Below are positions 33,247-40,269 of a stretch of DNA of 64,000 nucleotides, in pieces (positions within the stretch are counted from its first letter, which is position 1; every line of letters starts with the position of its first letter). The DNA lies in the IMG/VR virus record IMGVR_UViG_3300009078_000075, positions 18,518 through 82,517 of that record, one strand, 5' to 3'. The translations under genes were made by a program, and so were the position numbers. The DNA is from a virus. Below the pieces are notes generated by a model, which had not been told where the DNA came from, did no database searches, and worked only from the letters and a program-made list of their open reading frames with translations.

Positions 33247-33285
33247 ATGGCGCCAAAATCACCGAGAGGAGGTCGGCAGGGGTAA
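33247..33285 (+). CDS. Possible 12-aa leader peptide, first of a coupled chain
   Basis: ATG 33247 follows GAAGGTG and encodes MAPKSPRGGRQG. Its TAA overlaps the ATG of a 14-residue frame (33285-33329, MRLYFPESLLLLVF), whose TGA overlaps the ATG at 33329. A GGTGAT/ATCACC hairpin spans its start (33243-33263). Confidence 0.3.
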   Translation: MAPKSPRGGRQG

Positions 33286-33328
33286 TGAGGTTATATTTTC
33301 CCGAGTCCCTTCTCTTACTTGTTTTTTG

Positions 33329-33493
33329 ATGGGATGCACGGTTGTTATTTCGTTGATTCGATCGGGATGTCTTATTAAAGGCCAGTGGCTATTTTGCCAT
33401 GAAGTGTTTGATATAATAAAGGGCCTTATCGTTCCGTTCATTTCAAGGGATATTTCGTGCATCCCATTATTTATTATTTTTAGAAAGGAATAA
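33329..33493 (+). CDS. Possible 54-aa protein, last of a coupled chain
   Basis: MGCTVVISLIRSGCLIKGQW... with several Cys and a hydrophobic end (FISRDISCIPLFII). It starts by TGATG overlap. The same DNA has GGGATGCACG (from 33331) complementary to CGTGCATCCC (~33461), so the segment could instead be a structured RNA. Confidence 0.35.
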   Translation: MGCTVVISLIRSGCLIKGQWLFCHEVFDIIKGLIVPFISRDISCIPLFIIFRKE

Positions 33494-33495
33494 AA

Positions 33496-33579
33496 ATGGA
33501 CCTTGATCAAGCTATTCAGATTCTTGTTATTCTTGCAATGATCAATTTGTGTTTAATGTTTATTTGTTATATATTTTAA
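33496..33579 (+). CDS. 27-aa membrane peptide
   Basis: MDLDQAIQILVILAMINLCL... is a single hydrophobic helix with a good AGAAAGGAAT ribosome site, ending just before the PagL-like gene. Confidence 0.4.
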   Translation: MDLDQAIQILVILAMINLCLMFICYIF

Positions 33580-33582
33580 TAT

Positions 33583-34017
33583 ATGAAAAAATTACTGATA
33601 TTCCTTTTTCTTCTTATTCCTGTTTCTTCTTTTGCTGTTCAAAATAAAATCATGGTGGGAAAATCATTTGAAAAATACAATTATTATGGGTATCAATTAC
33701 AGGGGGATCATTTATTTACTCAGTTAACAGCAATTGGGGATGGTCTTTTTCTTGGTTGGGGGATTCATTTAGATTATCGTCAATGGACGATTGGATCATC
33801 AATTGGAAAATGGTCCCCTGGTGAGAATTCCCCTGATCTGGGATGTCCCGTTGAGTTTTTTTCATTTATTGAGTATAGATTTTCCCTTGAAATTGAGATT
33901 GATCAAAGTGTTGTTTTTTATCCTGACTTGTCTATTTCAATCGGACATATGTCAAATGCCCATTTAGAACATAAAAATCCGGGGATTAATATTATTTCAC
34001 TTAATTTTTTATTTTAG
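33583..34017 (+). CDS. PagL-like outer-membrane protein (lipid A 3-O-deacylase family)
   Basis: 144 residues with a signal peptide (MKKLLIFLFLLIPVSSFA). The mature part alternates like a small beta barrel and ends in ...SLNFLF, with a terminal Phe as in outer-membrane proteins. GHMSNAHLEHKNPGIN (121-136) matches the PagL active-site segment HxSN (His122, Ser124); at the place where I recall the third catalytic residue (Glu) this protein has Asn136, so activity is uncertain. PagL removes an acyl chain from lipid A. In a phage it could remodel host LPS and block other phages; that is inference. It indicates a Gram-negative host. Confidence 0.6.
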   Translation: MKKLLIFLFLLIPVSSFAVQNKIMVGKSFEKYNYYGYQLQGDHLFTQLTAIGDGLFLGWGIHLDYRQWTIGSSIGKWSPGENSPDLGCPVEFFSFIEYRFSLEIEIDQSVVFYPDLSISIGHMSNAHLEHKNPGINIISLNFLF

Positions 34018-34026
34018 GGGGTGAAC

Positions 34027-34257
34027 ATGCTTGATCTTAGTGATGAGAAAATGACATTGGAGGAGGTTTTAAAAAAAATACGTGATTTAGAATTGAAAAT
34101 ATCCGAATTAATTATTGATAATATTGGAGAAATTAAACTTCCTCATAATTTAACAATAGATAATGAAATAGTAATTCCGATTTTTGAACAAATGGTATAC
34201 GGAGAAAGAATATTTGTTCCGGGGATATGTCAAATTAATATAGAGATAAAGAGGTAA
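34027..34257 (+). CDS. Small hypothetical protein (76 aa)
   Basis: ATG 34027 follows AGGGGGTG. An N-terminal acidic helix (MTLEEVLKKIRDLELKISEL) and a beta-rich C-terminus. Unknown family. Confidence 0.5.
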   Translation: MLDLSDEKMTLEEVLKKIRDLELKISELIIDNIGEIKLPHNLTIDNEIVIPIFEQMVYGERIFVPGICQINIEIKR

Positions 34258-34261
34258 ATAT

Positions 34262-34528
34262 ATGTTAAAAGGGAATACCGTTCAATTTATTCTTGAATCG
34301 AGAATGTGTACTCAAATAGATTCAGTTCCAGAAAAAAAAGAAGAATGGGTTTTAAAATGTAAAATGGGAGATTGTTCTTTTTGGTGTTTTAAAGTATATG
34401 AAGATTATCCAAGTGAGGGGACAATAAAAAGGGATATACAATTAATAATGAAGTCCTTTGAATTTTATCATAAGCATTTGGAAATTCCTGAATTTTCACT
34501 TCAACCTATTGTATATTTTTTGGAGTAA
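34262..34528 (+). CDS. Small hypothetical protein (88 aa)
   Basis: MLKGNTVQFILESRMCTQID... with a C-terminal helix and PIVYFLE end. Follows the previous gene after 4 bases. Unknown. Confidence 0.5.
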   Translation: MLKGNTVQFILESRMCTQIDSVPEKKEEWVLKCKMGDCSFWCFKVYEDYPSEGTIKRDIQLIMKSFEFYHKHLEIPEFSLQPIVYFLE

Positions 34529-34532
34529 AAAA

Positions 34533-34781
34533 ATGTCTACACAAAGAACCATTGTAGTGAAGCAGATTATTATATTGGCAGATGGGGGGCTTGTTGTTAA
34601 TCGGTTTTGTGGGGGGAAACGGTCAATATTTTGTAAACAAAATCCATTTACCCCTTGTGGGGATTGGTGTCAAGATTTTGAAGTTGAGTATGGGAAAAGG
34701 GTCCGTTTGTGTTCTCGGGTTTTTGAAGTGAAAGAAGGTGGACTTTTTGATCTAAGGAAAAATGAAAATCCAGATGGTTAA
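34533..34781 (+). CDS. Cys-motif protein, paralogue of the 35208 gene (82 aa)
   Basis: ATG 34533 follows a TGGAG site; the longer frame from 34458 lies inside the previous gene. FCKQNPFTPCGDWCQDFEVE, VRLC and FDLRK match the 35208 product (CKHYTLGTPCGEYCPDFFII, IRLC, FNDLRK). The Cys spacing suggests a small zinc site. Family unknown; the pair flanks the L7/L12-like gene. Confidence 0.6.
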   Translation: MSTQRTIVVKQIIILADGGLVVNRFCGGKRSIFCKQNPFTPCGDWCQDFEVEYGKRVRLCSRVFEVKEGGLFDLRKNENPDG

Positions 34782-34790
34782 TACATAATA
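34782..34790 (+). promoter_or_regulatory. Class II motif TACATAATA
   Basis: Begins right after the stop of the previous gene. A GAAGGGGGAAGGGG / CCTTTCCCTCC hairpin with a T-run follows (~34808-34860), perhaps an attenuator before the 34887 gene. Confidence 0.5.
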
Positions 34791-34886
34791 TTAGTATAAG
34801 GTTAATCGAAGGGGGAAGGGGAATTTTAAACGGTCGTGAGTTTCCTTTCCCTCCTTTTTTATAAAATTATAAGAGGAGACAACAAT

Positions 34887-35192
34887 ATGAATTACTATTC
34901 AAAGGCAATTGAAATTTTAAATGGGAAGAATGAAATAACCGATAATGAACTTTTAGTTGAGATTGCAAAGATATCCCCATCTGTTTTATGTAAAGCATTC
35001 CATATTATTGTAAAAAGGAATACTCAACAAGAGGCAGAAGAAAGGATTTCTGAATTGGCCCCCATTATTGTATTATTGAAAGCAGGAAGAAAAGTAGAGG
35101 CAGTAAAGGCATATCGTGAAAAATATGGAGCCGGATTGAAAGAAGCAGTTGATGAAATTAATCTCTTGATAAAATCAATACCTTTAGAATGA
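34887..35192 (+). CDS. Protein with ribosomal L7/L12 C-terminal-like segment (101 aa)
   Basis: ATG 34887 has a strong AGAGGAGAC site. Residues ~70-98 (KAGRKVEAVKAYREKYGAGLK followed by EAVDEI) closely follow the C-terminal helix-turn-helix of L7/L12, the part that recruits translation factors. The N-terminal 60 residues are helical and unrelated to the L7/L12 dimer domain. It may bind translation GTPases or be a generic small fold; unproven. Confidence 0.6.
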   Translation: MNYYSKAIEILNGKNEITDNELLVEIAKISPSVLCKAFHIIVKRNTQQEAEERISELAPIIVLLKAGRKVEAVKAYREKYGAGLKEAVDEINLLIKSIPLE

Positions 35193-35207
35193 GAATGAAG
35201 TAAAAAA

Positions 35208-35465
35208 ATGAATAATGAATTTTATGTAAAAAGGATGCTGATCTCGGGTAATGGAAATTTATATATTGATAAGGGAAAGGGGTTACGGAAACAGGAATGT
35301 AAACATTATACCCTTGGAACCCCTTGTGGTGAATATTGTCCCGATTTTTTTATTATTAATCATGAGAATCTTGGAATTGTAACTATTCGCCTTTGTAATT
35401 CCTCTTATTGGACAGAGATAAAGCATTTTAATGATCTACGAAAAGATGGGGATGAAGAATTTTGA
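35208..35465 (+). CDS. Cys-motif protein, paralogue of the 34533 gene (85 aa)
   Basis: Shares the TPCG(E/D)(Y/W)C.DF core, the RLC motif and the LRK end with the 34533 product. Likely the same small zinc-binding fold. Function unknown. Confidence 0.6.
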   Translation: MNNEFYVKRMLISGNGNLYIDKGKGLRKQECKHYTLGTPCGEYCPDFFIINHENLGIVTIRLCNSSYWTEIKHFNDLRKDGDEEF

Positions 35466-35471
35466 ATAAAA

Positions 35472-35480
35472 TACATAATA
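35472..35480 (+). promoter_or_regulatory. Class II motif TACATAATA
   Basis: TACATAATAATAACAGGG is identical here and at 15425. The AGGGGG ribosome site starts 6 bases later, so a transcript would be nearly leaderless. Confidence 0.55.
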
Positions 35481-35496
35481 ATAACAGGGGGTAATG

Positions 35497-35730
35497 ATGC
35501 CACAATATGATTATAAGTGTAGTATATGTGAAAAGGAACGTATCGTGATTCATCGTATAAATGAATCCCCTGTTATCCGTTGTATATGTGGTTCTGAGAT
35601 GAAACGAATTATTAAAAAGGCCCCCGCCTTTAAAATCAATGGTTATTTTACGTCAAAGACGGGGTATAGTAAAGACCCTCAATATATGAAAATGGTCGAA
35701 CAGAAAAGGAAAAGGGAAAGGCAAAGATGA
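35497..35730 (+). CDS. FmdB-type zinc-ribbon protein (77 aa)
   Basis: MPQYDYKCSICEKERIVIHR... has the FmdB/CxxC_CxxC_SSSS layout: an N-terminal Y.Y.C..C and a second CxC pair (RCICGS), then MKRIIKKAPAF. A Met codon at 35494 is an alternative start. The C-terminus is basic. Regulatory or nucleic-acid binding role is likely for the family, but not established. Confidence 0.7.
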   Translation: MPQYDYKCSICEKERIVIHRINESPVIRCICGSEMKRIIKKAPAFKINGYFTSKTGYSKDPQYMKMVEQKRKRERQR

Positions 35731-36602
35731 TTACTATTATTAAAAAATTTGTTACATCAAGTGGAAAGGAATTTGATTCGGAAGAAGCCGCATTGAAAGA
35801 AGAAAAAAATGAAATTATAGAGAAAATTGTTAATGACGTTCCAGATGAATTAATAAATGATGTTTTATCAATACTTGAAAAAAAGAATAATCAAAAATTA
35901 CTATTAACAAAATTTGCTATGTTTAATAATAAAAAAGTAAGTGATAAAAAAGAAAAAGTAAGTGATAAAAAAGAAAAAGTAAGTGATAAAAAAGAAAAAG
36001 TAAGTGATAGAAAAGTAAGTAAGAAGAAAAGGAATAAAGGTCTTATATTGGGGGAGGATGCAAGAAGATATAAACAGGCACAAATAGATAATAATGAGGA
36101 AAGAAAAAAATGTAAGGAAATGGGTTTAAAAATAAATAAAATTAAAAAAATTAGAAAACAAAAAAATGTTCCAGTGGATATGTTATTAATTAACCTTGTT
36201 GAGGAACAGACTAAAGAACTTATATTAAAAATACAAATCAGGGAAATTAAGAATCGTAGAAAAGAAAATGGAATTTGTGCAAGATGTGGAAAATGTTATT
36301 CAATGGCTCATGTTTATAATATGGCATTAGAACATATAATAAAGGGTGAATTAGATTGGTGTCTTCCGGAACAATGGGAAGATGAAAAAATAGCGGTGGA
36401 TTGTTTAGAATGTGAGATTAATAGAATTATATCATTTGATCCTGAGGATTATGAAAAAGCAAAAAGAGATCCTGTTTATAATATGAAAAGATTGGAAAAG
36501 TTAAGTAATATAAAAAGAATTTTTGATCTTTCTCCTGCTAAAAATTTAACAGGTTCCCCTACACCCAAAGAATTATTAAAAGTAAAATTTGAAAAGGAAT
36601 GA
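35727..36602 (+). CDS. Charged repeat protein with C-terminal Cys cluster (291 aa)
   Basis: An N-terminal helical domain (~1-68) is followed by three full heptapeptide repeats KVSDKKE (~71-91) and a basic linker. The C-terminal part has CARCGKCYSMAHVYNMALEH and DCLECE, likely a zinc site. It is coupled to the zinc-ribbon gene by ATGA. Family unknown; a nucleic-acid binding role fits its charge. Confidence 0.55.
   Translation: MITIIKKFVTSSGKEFDSEEAALKEEKNEIIEKIVNDVPDELINDVLSILEKKNNQKLLLTKFAMFNNKKVSDKKEKVSDKKEKVSDKKEKVSDRKVSKKKRNKGLILGEDARRYKQAQIDNNEERKKCKEMGLKINKIKKIRKQKNVPVDMLLINLVEEQTKELILKIQIREIKNRRKENGICARCGKCYSMAHVYNMALEHIIKGELDWCLPEQWEDEKIAVDCLECEINRIISFDPEDYEKAKRDPVYNMKRLEKLSNIKRIFDLSPAKNLTGSPTPKELLKVKFEKE
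35937..36014 (+). repeat. 21-base coding tandem repeat
   Basis: GTAAGTGATAAAAAAGAAAAA occurs three times in a row (35937-35999) plus a partial fourth, encoding KVSDKKE. The units are identical, so the array is recent or kept by slippage. Confidence 0.85.
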
Positions 36603-36614
36603 AAGGCAAAGAGG

Positions 36615-37268
36615 ATGAATTATATTGATGAGTTTTACAAGCTGAATTGTTCTCGGGATGTGCTTGCCGTCACCGGGGATCTGGGAAAAAAGACGGGGAA
36701 AGAAATTACGGAAGCAATGGCGATAAAACGGCAAATAAAAAAGATTCTGTTTGTAAGGGGGAAAAGGCAAATTCAAAGGGGATGTGGCGTGGTAGATTTG
36801 TGCACTGGAAAGGCCTTGATCCCGGTACTAACTGCTCATTTATTCCCAATGCTTACAATTTCAATCGGGGTGGATATAAGGGAGCCCCTTTTAGATTTTA
36901 ATACAGGGATCAAGAAATTTATTTACTTTAAAAAGGATATATATAGTGATTTGGTTTTTGATAATTATATCCGATATAATTATAATGATTACATTTTGAC
37001 TTGTTGCCATGGTTGTGGTGATTTGTCAACAAGGGTGATTGATATATTTTGTAGGTACAATAAATTTAAGCACCTGGTGTTAATGCCGTGTTGCCGGGGG
37101 AATCAGGATAGGCATTTACCTGCATTTATAAAGAAAAAGATTGGAAGTTACATCGATTGGTGTTATTATTTGTATGAGCGGATACGGGTAGTTACATTAG
37201 ATGTAAAGATGATTCAAGATTCAAATTGTCTTTCTCCCTGTAATGTGTTGATAGTGGCAAATAAATAA
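36615..37268 (+). CDS. SAM-dependent methyltransferase-like protein (METTL25/Trm13-like)
   Basis: 217 residues. VVDLCTGKALIPVLTAHLFP with ISIGVDI is a SAM-binding motif I and strand 2. LTCCHGCGDLSTRVIDIFCR, then LVLMPCC, matches the CH.CGDLS and PCC motifs of the PF13679 methyltransferases that act on RNA or proteins. It lacks the large N-terminal part of those proteins. Target unknown. Confidence 0.65.
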   Translation: MNYIDEFYKLNCSRDVLAVTGDLGKKTGKEITEAMAIKRQIKKILFVRGKRQIQRGCGVVDLCTGKALIPVLTAHLFPMLTISIGVDIREPLLDFNTGIKKFIYFKKDIYSDLVFDNYIRYNYNDYILTCCHGCGDLSTRVIDIFCRYNKFKHLVLMPCCRGNQDRHLPAFIKKKIGSYIDWCYYLYERIRVVTLDVKMIQDSNCLSPCNVLIVANK

Positions 37269-37274
37269 ACGAAA

Positions 37275-37283
37275 TACATAATA
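37275..37283 (+). promoter_or_regulatory. Class II motif TACATAATA
   Basis: 22 bases before ATG 37305, with AGAAGGAG between. Confidence 0.5.
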
Positions 37284-37304
37284 ATATAGAAGGAGAAAAT
37301 AAAT

Positions 37305-37619
37305 ATGAGTTTAATCGTTTGGTTTATTCTTCAAATTATTGAGCTGGTAAAAGAAGAGGAACGTCAATTTTGGAAGGATGAGGGTTTCTCATTGGTTCCT
37401 ATTTTTAAGAAAAAAGGGAAGTGGTATTTTTGGGATGAAATTTGGGCAGATTTTTATGGCCCTTTTGATACAAAACGGGAAGTGATAAAAGCGTTAAAGG
37501 ATTATTGTTTTATTTTAGATATGGATATAAGAAAAAGCATTGAAGCAAATAAGGGGACTGTTTGGGCTGAGATTCAAAAAGGAATTGCCTGTTCTTTTAA
37601 GGGGGAACATTATTTATGA
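37305..37619 (+). CDS. Hypothetical protein (104 aa)
   Basis: MSLIVWFILQIIELVKEEER... with a hydrophobic N-terminal helix and a Trp-rich middle (KWYFWDEIWADFYGPF). Overlaps the glycosyltransferase start by ATGA, so the two are coupled. Family unknown. Confidence 0.5.
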   Translation: MSLIVWFILQIIELVKEEERQFWKDEGFSLVPIFKKKGKWYFWDEIWADFYGPFDTKREVIKALKDYCFILDMDIRKSIEANKGTVWAEIQKGIACSFKGEHYL

Positions 37620-38488
37620 TTATTTTTAATCATAAGGGGTTATCATGGTATCAAGATCCCGTGTTTGAATGTGTCCGTAAGTACAATCCGAATGAGGATA
37701 TTGTATTAATCGGGGATAACACAAATAAATACCTTGCTGATAAATATCATTTTATTTTTGCTCATAGGGATTGTCTTGATTATTCTGACCGGTATAGGGG
37801 ATTTTTAAGTAATGTTCAAATTATTGGAACAGTAAAGGGGGAAATAGGCATAAGGACAACCCTTGAAAGCCGTTTGAGATGGTTTAGAATATATACTTTT
37901 ATGAAATCAAACGGGGTTAAGGATGCTTGGTATTTTGATAGTGATGTCCTGGTGTATCAGAATTTAAAAATGATCGAAGAAAAATATAATGCCTTGCCCT
38001 ATTGGATTATTGACACAATTTCCGGTAGTAGCACCCGAATAAATGATATTGATTACCTTAATGAGTTATGTGATACAATATATCTGCTTCATTTGGACCC
38101 TAAATTTACATATAATCAAAGATTGCAGGTCCTTCAAAGGATTAATGATGGGAAGCAATACAATTTCTGTGATATGACTTGTATCGATCAATTTCGAAAG
38201 AATAACAGTGGAAGTATAGGGGATTTATCCAATATATTAAATGGATGTACCTTTGATCCTAATATAAATAATCTTGAAATAAATATGAAACCCTCACCAT
38301 ATCGTTTTTCACAAGTAATTTCAGATCGAGGACAGCCGAGAAAGAAAATAATGATGTCAAAAGACGATATGGGGAAATACCCCTATGGGTTTGATGAGAT
38401 CAGTCAGCAAAATATACGGTTGTATACACTTAATATGAGCTGGCTCCCTCCACAGGAATTTAGTCGAATTTATAATAGTGATACATAA
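37616..38488 (+). CDS. Putative GT-A glycosyltransferase
   Basis: 290 residues. The N-terminal part is Rossmann-like (MIIFNHKGLSW, VLIGDNTN). AWYFDSDVLVYQNL (~106-119) contains the DxD metal/nucleotide-sugar site, preceded by RLRWFRIYTFM, the usual layout of GT-A enzymes. A C-terminal half shows conserved-looking FCDMTCIDQF and NGCTFDPNINN. Donor and acceptor are unknown; together with the edge glycosyltransferase and other sugar genes it suggests virion or host glycan modification. Confidence 0.65.
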   Translation: MIIFNHKGLSWYQDPVFECVRKYNPNEDIVLIGDNTNKYLADKYHFIFAHRDCLDYSDRYRGFLSNVQIIGTVKGEIGIRTTLESRLRWFRIYTFMKSNGVKDAWYFDSDVLVYQNLKMIEEKYNALPYWIIDTISGSSTRINDIDYLNELCDTIYLLHLDPKFTYNQRLQVLQRINDGKQYNFCDMTCIDQFRKNNSGSIGDLSNILNGCTFDPNINNLEINMKPSPYRFSQVISDRGQPRKKIMMSKDDMGKYPYGFDEISQQNIRLYTLNMSWLPPQEFSRIYNSDT

Positions 38489-38490
38489 TA
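38482..38490 (+). promoter_or_regulatory. Class II motif TACATAATA
   Basis: Overlaps the end of the glycosyltransferase gene (its TAA lies within the motif); 15 bases before ATG 38506. Confidence 0.5.
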
Positions 38491-38505
38491 TAAATAGAGG
38501 TGACA

Positions 38506-38910
38506 ATGATTCCCGTATACCAATTGATTAATTCTCTTAGTAAGGGTGATTGTTTTCGGGCGTGTGTAGCTTCAATTTTAGAGCTTCCCATTGAAGAGGT
38601 CCCTAATTTTATGGAAGACGGGGAAGATAAATTTAATGATCATATTGTAGATTGGATAAAGGATAGAACTTTTACTATTCGATATGTTGAGATTAATAAT
38701 GACGATGATCAGAAGGAATTTGAACAAACAACAAAGGATCATTATGTGATTGCTATTGGTCAAAACGCTTTTTGTTATCACGCAGTGGTTTGGAGGAATG
38801 GGAAAATTGTACATGATCCGAATCCAAATGGAAGGTATTTTCCTTTTTTAGAAAAGCCAACTGCATTTGTTTATTTTGAACATAAGGGGACCGGGGAAAT
38901 TTTATTTTAG
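38506..38910 (+). CDS. Papain-like/C39-like cysteine peptidase fold protein (134 aa)
   Basis: ATG 38506 follows AGAGGTG. SKGDCFRACVASILELPIEE (~12-31) supplies the Cys16 nucleophile and helix; YHAVVWRNGKIVHDPNP (~92-108) supplies His and Asp. This Cys-His-Asp layout is that of C39-like or transglutaminase-like phage proteins. It may cleave or cross-link peptides; the target is unknown. Confidence 0.6.
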   Translation: MIPVYQLINSLSKGDCFRACVASILELPIEEVPNFMEDGEDKFNDHIVDWIKDRTFTIRYVEINNDDDQKEFEQTTKDHYVIAIGQNAFCYHAVVWRNGKIVHDPNPNGRYFPFLEKPTAFVYFEHKGTGEILF

Positions 38911-38923
38911 AGGAGGGGGATAT

Positions 38924-39127
38924 ATGGTTACCGATCACGACCGAGATATGATTTGCTATTTTTTGAAAGAAAAAGGTGATATTACTCGGTGGGGGGAATG
39001 GGAAGAACGTAAAGCTGATATTGAGAAGGAATACCCCGAGTTAATTGATGCATTGAATAGGCTTATAATTGCAGAAAGAACTCTTAAAGCAATAGTTGAT
39101 ATGATTGGAAACGATTGTGTTTATTAA
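38924..39127 (+). CDS. Small hypothetical protein (67 aa)
   Basis: ATG 38924 follows AGGAGGGGGA; the longer frame from 38867 lies inside the previous gene. MVTDHDRDMICYFLKEKGDI..., helical and acidic. Unknown. Confidence 0.55.
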   Translation: MVTDHDRDMICYFLKEKGDITRWGEWEERKADIEKEYPELIDALNRLIIAERTLKAIVDMIGNDCVY

Positions 39128-39189
39128 TTATTTCACATAATTACATCCCTTTTCACATTCCTTTTCTTTTTTCTTATACTATTACATAA

Positions 39190-39226
39190 AAAGAGGTATC
39201 ATTTTTATTGATACCTCTTTCTTTTT
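39190..39226 (+). terminator. Rho-independent terminator inside the regulatory block
   Basis: AAAGAGGTATCA (39190-39201) pairs perfectly with TGATACCTCTTT (39209-39220), followed by CTTTTT. It closes the upstream accessory operon before a fresh class I promoter. Confidence 0.8.
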
Positions 39227-39255
39227 CCTGTGCATATTTCTTGCATTTATATGAA

Positions 39256-39305
39256 TTGACCGATCAAAAAGGTAATATATGCCGATATATATAATAGAGA
39301 GGGAA
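39256..39305 (+). promoter_or_regulatory. Class I promoter/leader element
   Basis: TTGACCGATCAAAAAGG box, then GCCGATATATATAATAGAGAG (TATAAT 39290-39295) and leader ending AGGAGAAAG. Confidence 0.7.
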
Positions 39306-39335
39306 ATAAAGAAACCCTAACATAGGAGAAAGATA

Positions 39336-39533
39336 ATGAGATTGTTCATATCAAAAATTAACGGTAGTGAGAATTTATTAATTGAAGCAGCTGTATTTAG
39401 TAATGGTGTTACTGATGAAATACTTGAAGAGTTGGCTCCTGGTGAAATGATTTTTGGCGTATCATTTGAAGAAATCTTGGAACTTGTCGAAGCGGAGGAT
39501 TATAAGGGGTATATAGAGATTGATGTAAATTGA
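39336..39533 (+). CDS. 65-aa protein, paralogue of the gene between the MuF halves
   Basis: MRLFISKINGSENLLIEAAV..., with ELAPGEMIFGVSFEEILELV and DYKGYIEI aligning to the 62-residue product at 3113-3301. It has its own full regulatory block, so it is expressed early and apart from the head operon. If the family is an immunity factor, this copy could protect the cell before the effectors are made; that is speculative. Confidence 0.65.
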   Translation: MRLFISKINGSENLLIEAAVFSNGVTDEILEELAPGEMIFGVSFEEILELVEAEDYKGYIEIDVN

Positions 39534-39543
39534 TTTAATATAA

Positions 39544-39590
39544 TTAACCGATCAAAAAGGTAATATATGCCGATATATATAATAGAGATG
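39544..39590 (+). promoter_or_regulatory. Class I promoter element without the usual leader
   Basis: AACCGATCAAAAAGGTAATA then GCCGATATATATAATAGAGA (TATAAT 39578-39583); the downstream leader differs. It serves the SprT-like gene. Confidence 0.65.
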
Positions 39591-39631
39591 AATTTAATGT
39601 AATCTTTTAAAATCAACATAAAGGGGATATT

Positions 39632-40000
39632 ATGAAAGACTCCCTGGTCGAACAGAAAATTAATGACATATTTGATAAAGCGGAACAGGTATATGGACGT
39701 TCCTTTAATCGTCCTGCCCTTTATTTTACAGAGGGCAAGGCAATGATATTGGCAATGGCTTATGTGAAGTCAAATTATATTAATTTCAACCCTTATTTCA
39801 TGGGGATTGCATTGGAAACCGTGTTGAATGAAACCGTGATTCATGAAGCTGCCCATATTATTGCCCATCAACTTTATGGATGTAAAGCATTTGGACATTC
39901 CCCATTGTGGGCAGGTGTAGCAAGGAAATTAGGATTAGAAAAGCCTCAAAGGATAACCTTAATAGATTTTCCACAAAAATTAAAACCCATCCGATATTAA
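39632..40000 (+). CDS. SprT-like zinc metalloprotease
   Basis: 122 residues. VIHEAAHIIAHQLYG holds the HExxH zinc site (71-75), and FGHSPLWAGVARKLG holds the third ligand and the typical GHxxxW segment of SprT/Spartan-type proteins. It lacks an obvious C-terminal zinc ribbon. Family members cleave DNA-bound proteins; here it could degrade a host protein early in infection. Ribosome site AAAGGGGA. Confidence 0.75.
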   Translation: MKDSLVEQKINDIFDKAEQVYGRSFNRPALYFTEGKAMILAMAYVKSNYINFNPYFMGIALETVLNETVIHEAAHIIAHQLYGCKAFGHSPLWAGVARKLGLEKPQRITLIDFPQKLKPIRY

Positions 40001-40064
40001 ATATAGGATATAATTCCCTTCCACAATCCCCTTGAATGATTCAAATACCCCTGGCCCTGATAAT

Positions 40065-40100
40065 GGCCCCCCGGCATGTGATCGTGCATTTGGAGGGGTC
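40065..40100 (+). terminator. Possible terminator hairpin before the late operon
   Basis: CCCCCCGGCATG pairs with CGTGC...GGAGGGG, and a weakly T-rich tail follows. The 269-base gap 40001-40269 also holds the class III motif and no gene. Confidence 0.35.
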
Positions 40101-40189
40101 TTCTTGGTAATGTTTTTAATAAAACATTTCTTTGTTCCTTAAATATCTTAATAAAACATATCTTTTACTATATAAAAATTTTAAATATA

Positions 40190-40202
40190 TGTATATTATA
40201 AA
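40190..40202 (+). promoter_or_regulatory. Class III (late-type) promoter motif before scaffold/capsid
   Basis: ATGTATATTATAAAATGAATG, 68 bases upstream of the scaffold gene. Compare 46718, 59670 and the minus-strand site at 9262. Confidence 0.5.
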
Positions 40203-40269
40203 ATGAATGAATGATTTATTGTTTCTTAAATTTTTTAACCAAAAAAGGGGAGAAATGGGAGAATAATTT

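Larger units (their letters stand above)
39131..39335 (+). repeat. 205-base regulatory block, copy B
   Basis: Matches 9315-9519 in order and length: TTTCACATAATTACATCCC, pyrimidine tract, terminator-like hairpin, GTGCATATTTCTTGCA, class I promoter and leader. Here the hairpin is intact. Confidence 0.7.

Noticed and set aside
33259-33510. 83-codon minus-strand frame
   Set aside because: No ribosome site, lone minus-strand frame inside plus-strand genes; the plus strand has coupled starts and pairing.
35937-36014. Regular short repeats resembling an array
   Set aside because: The units are contiguous, have no spacers and encode KVSDKKE in frame, so this is not a CRISPR array.
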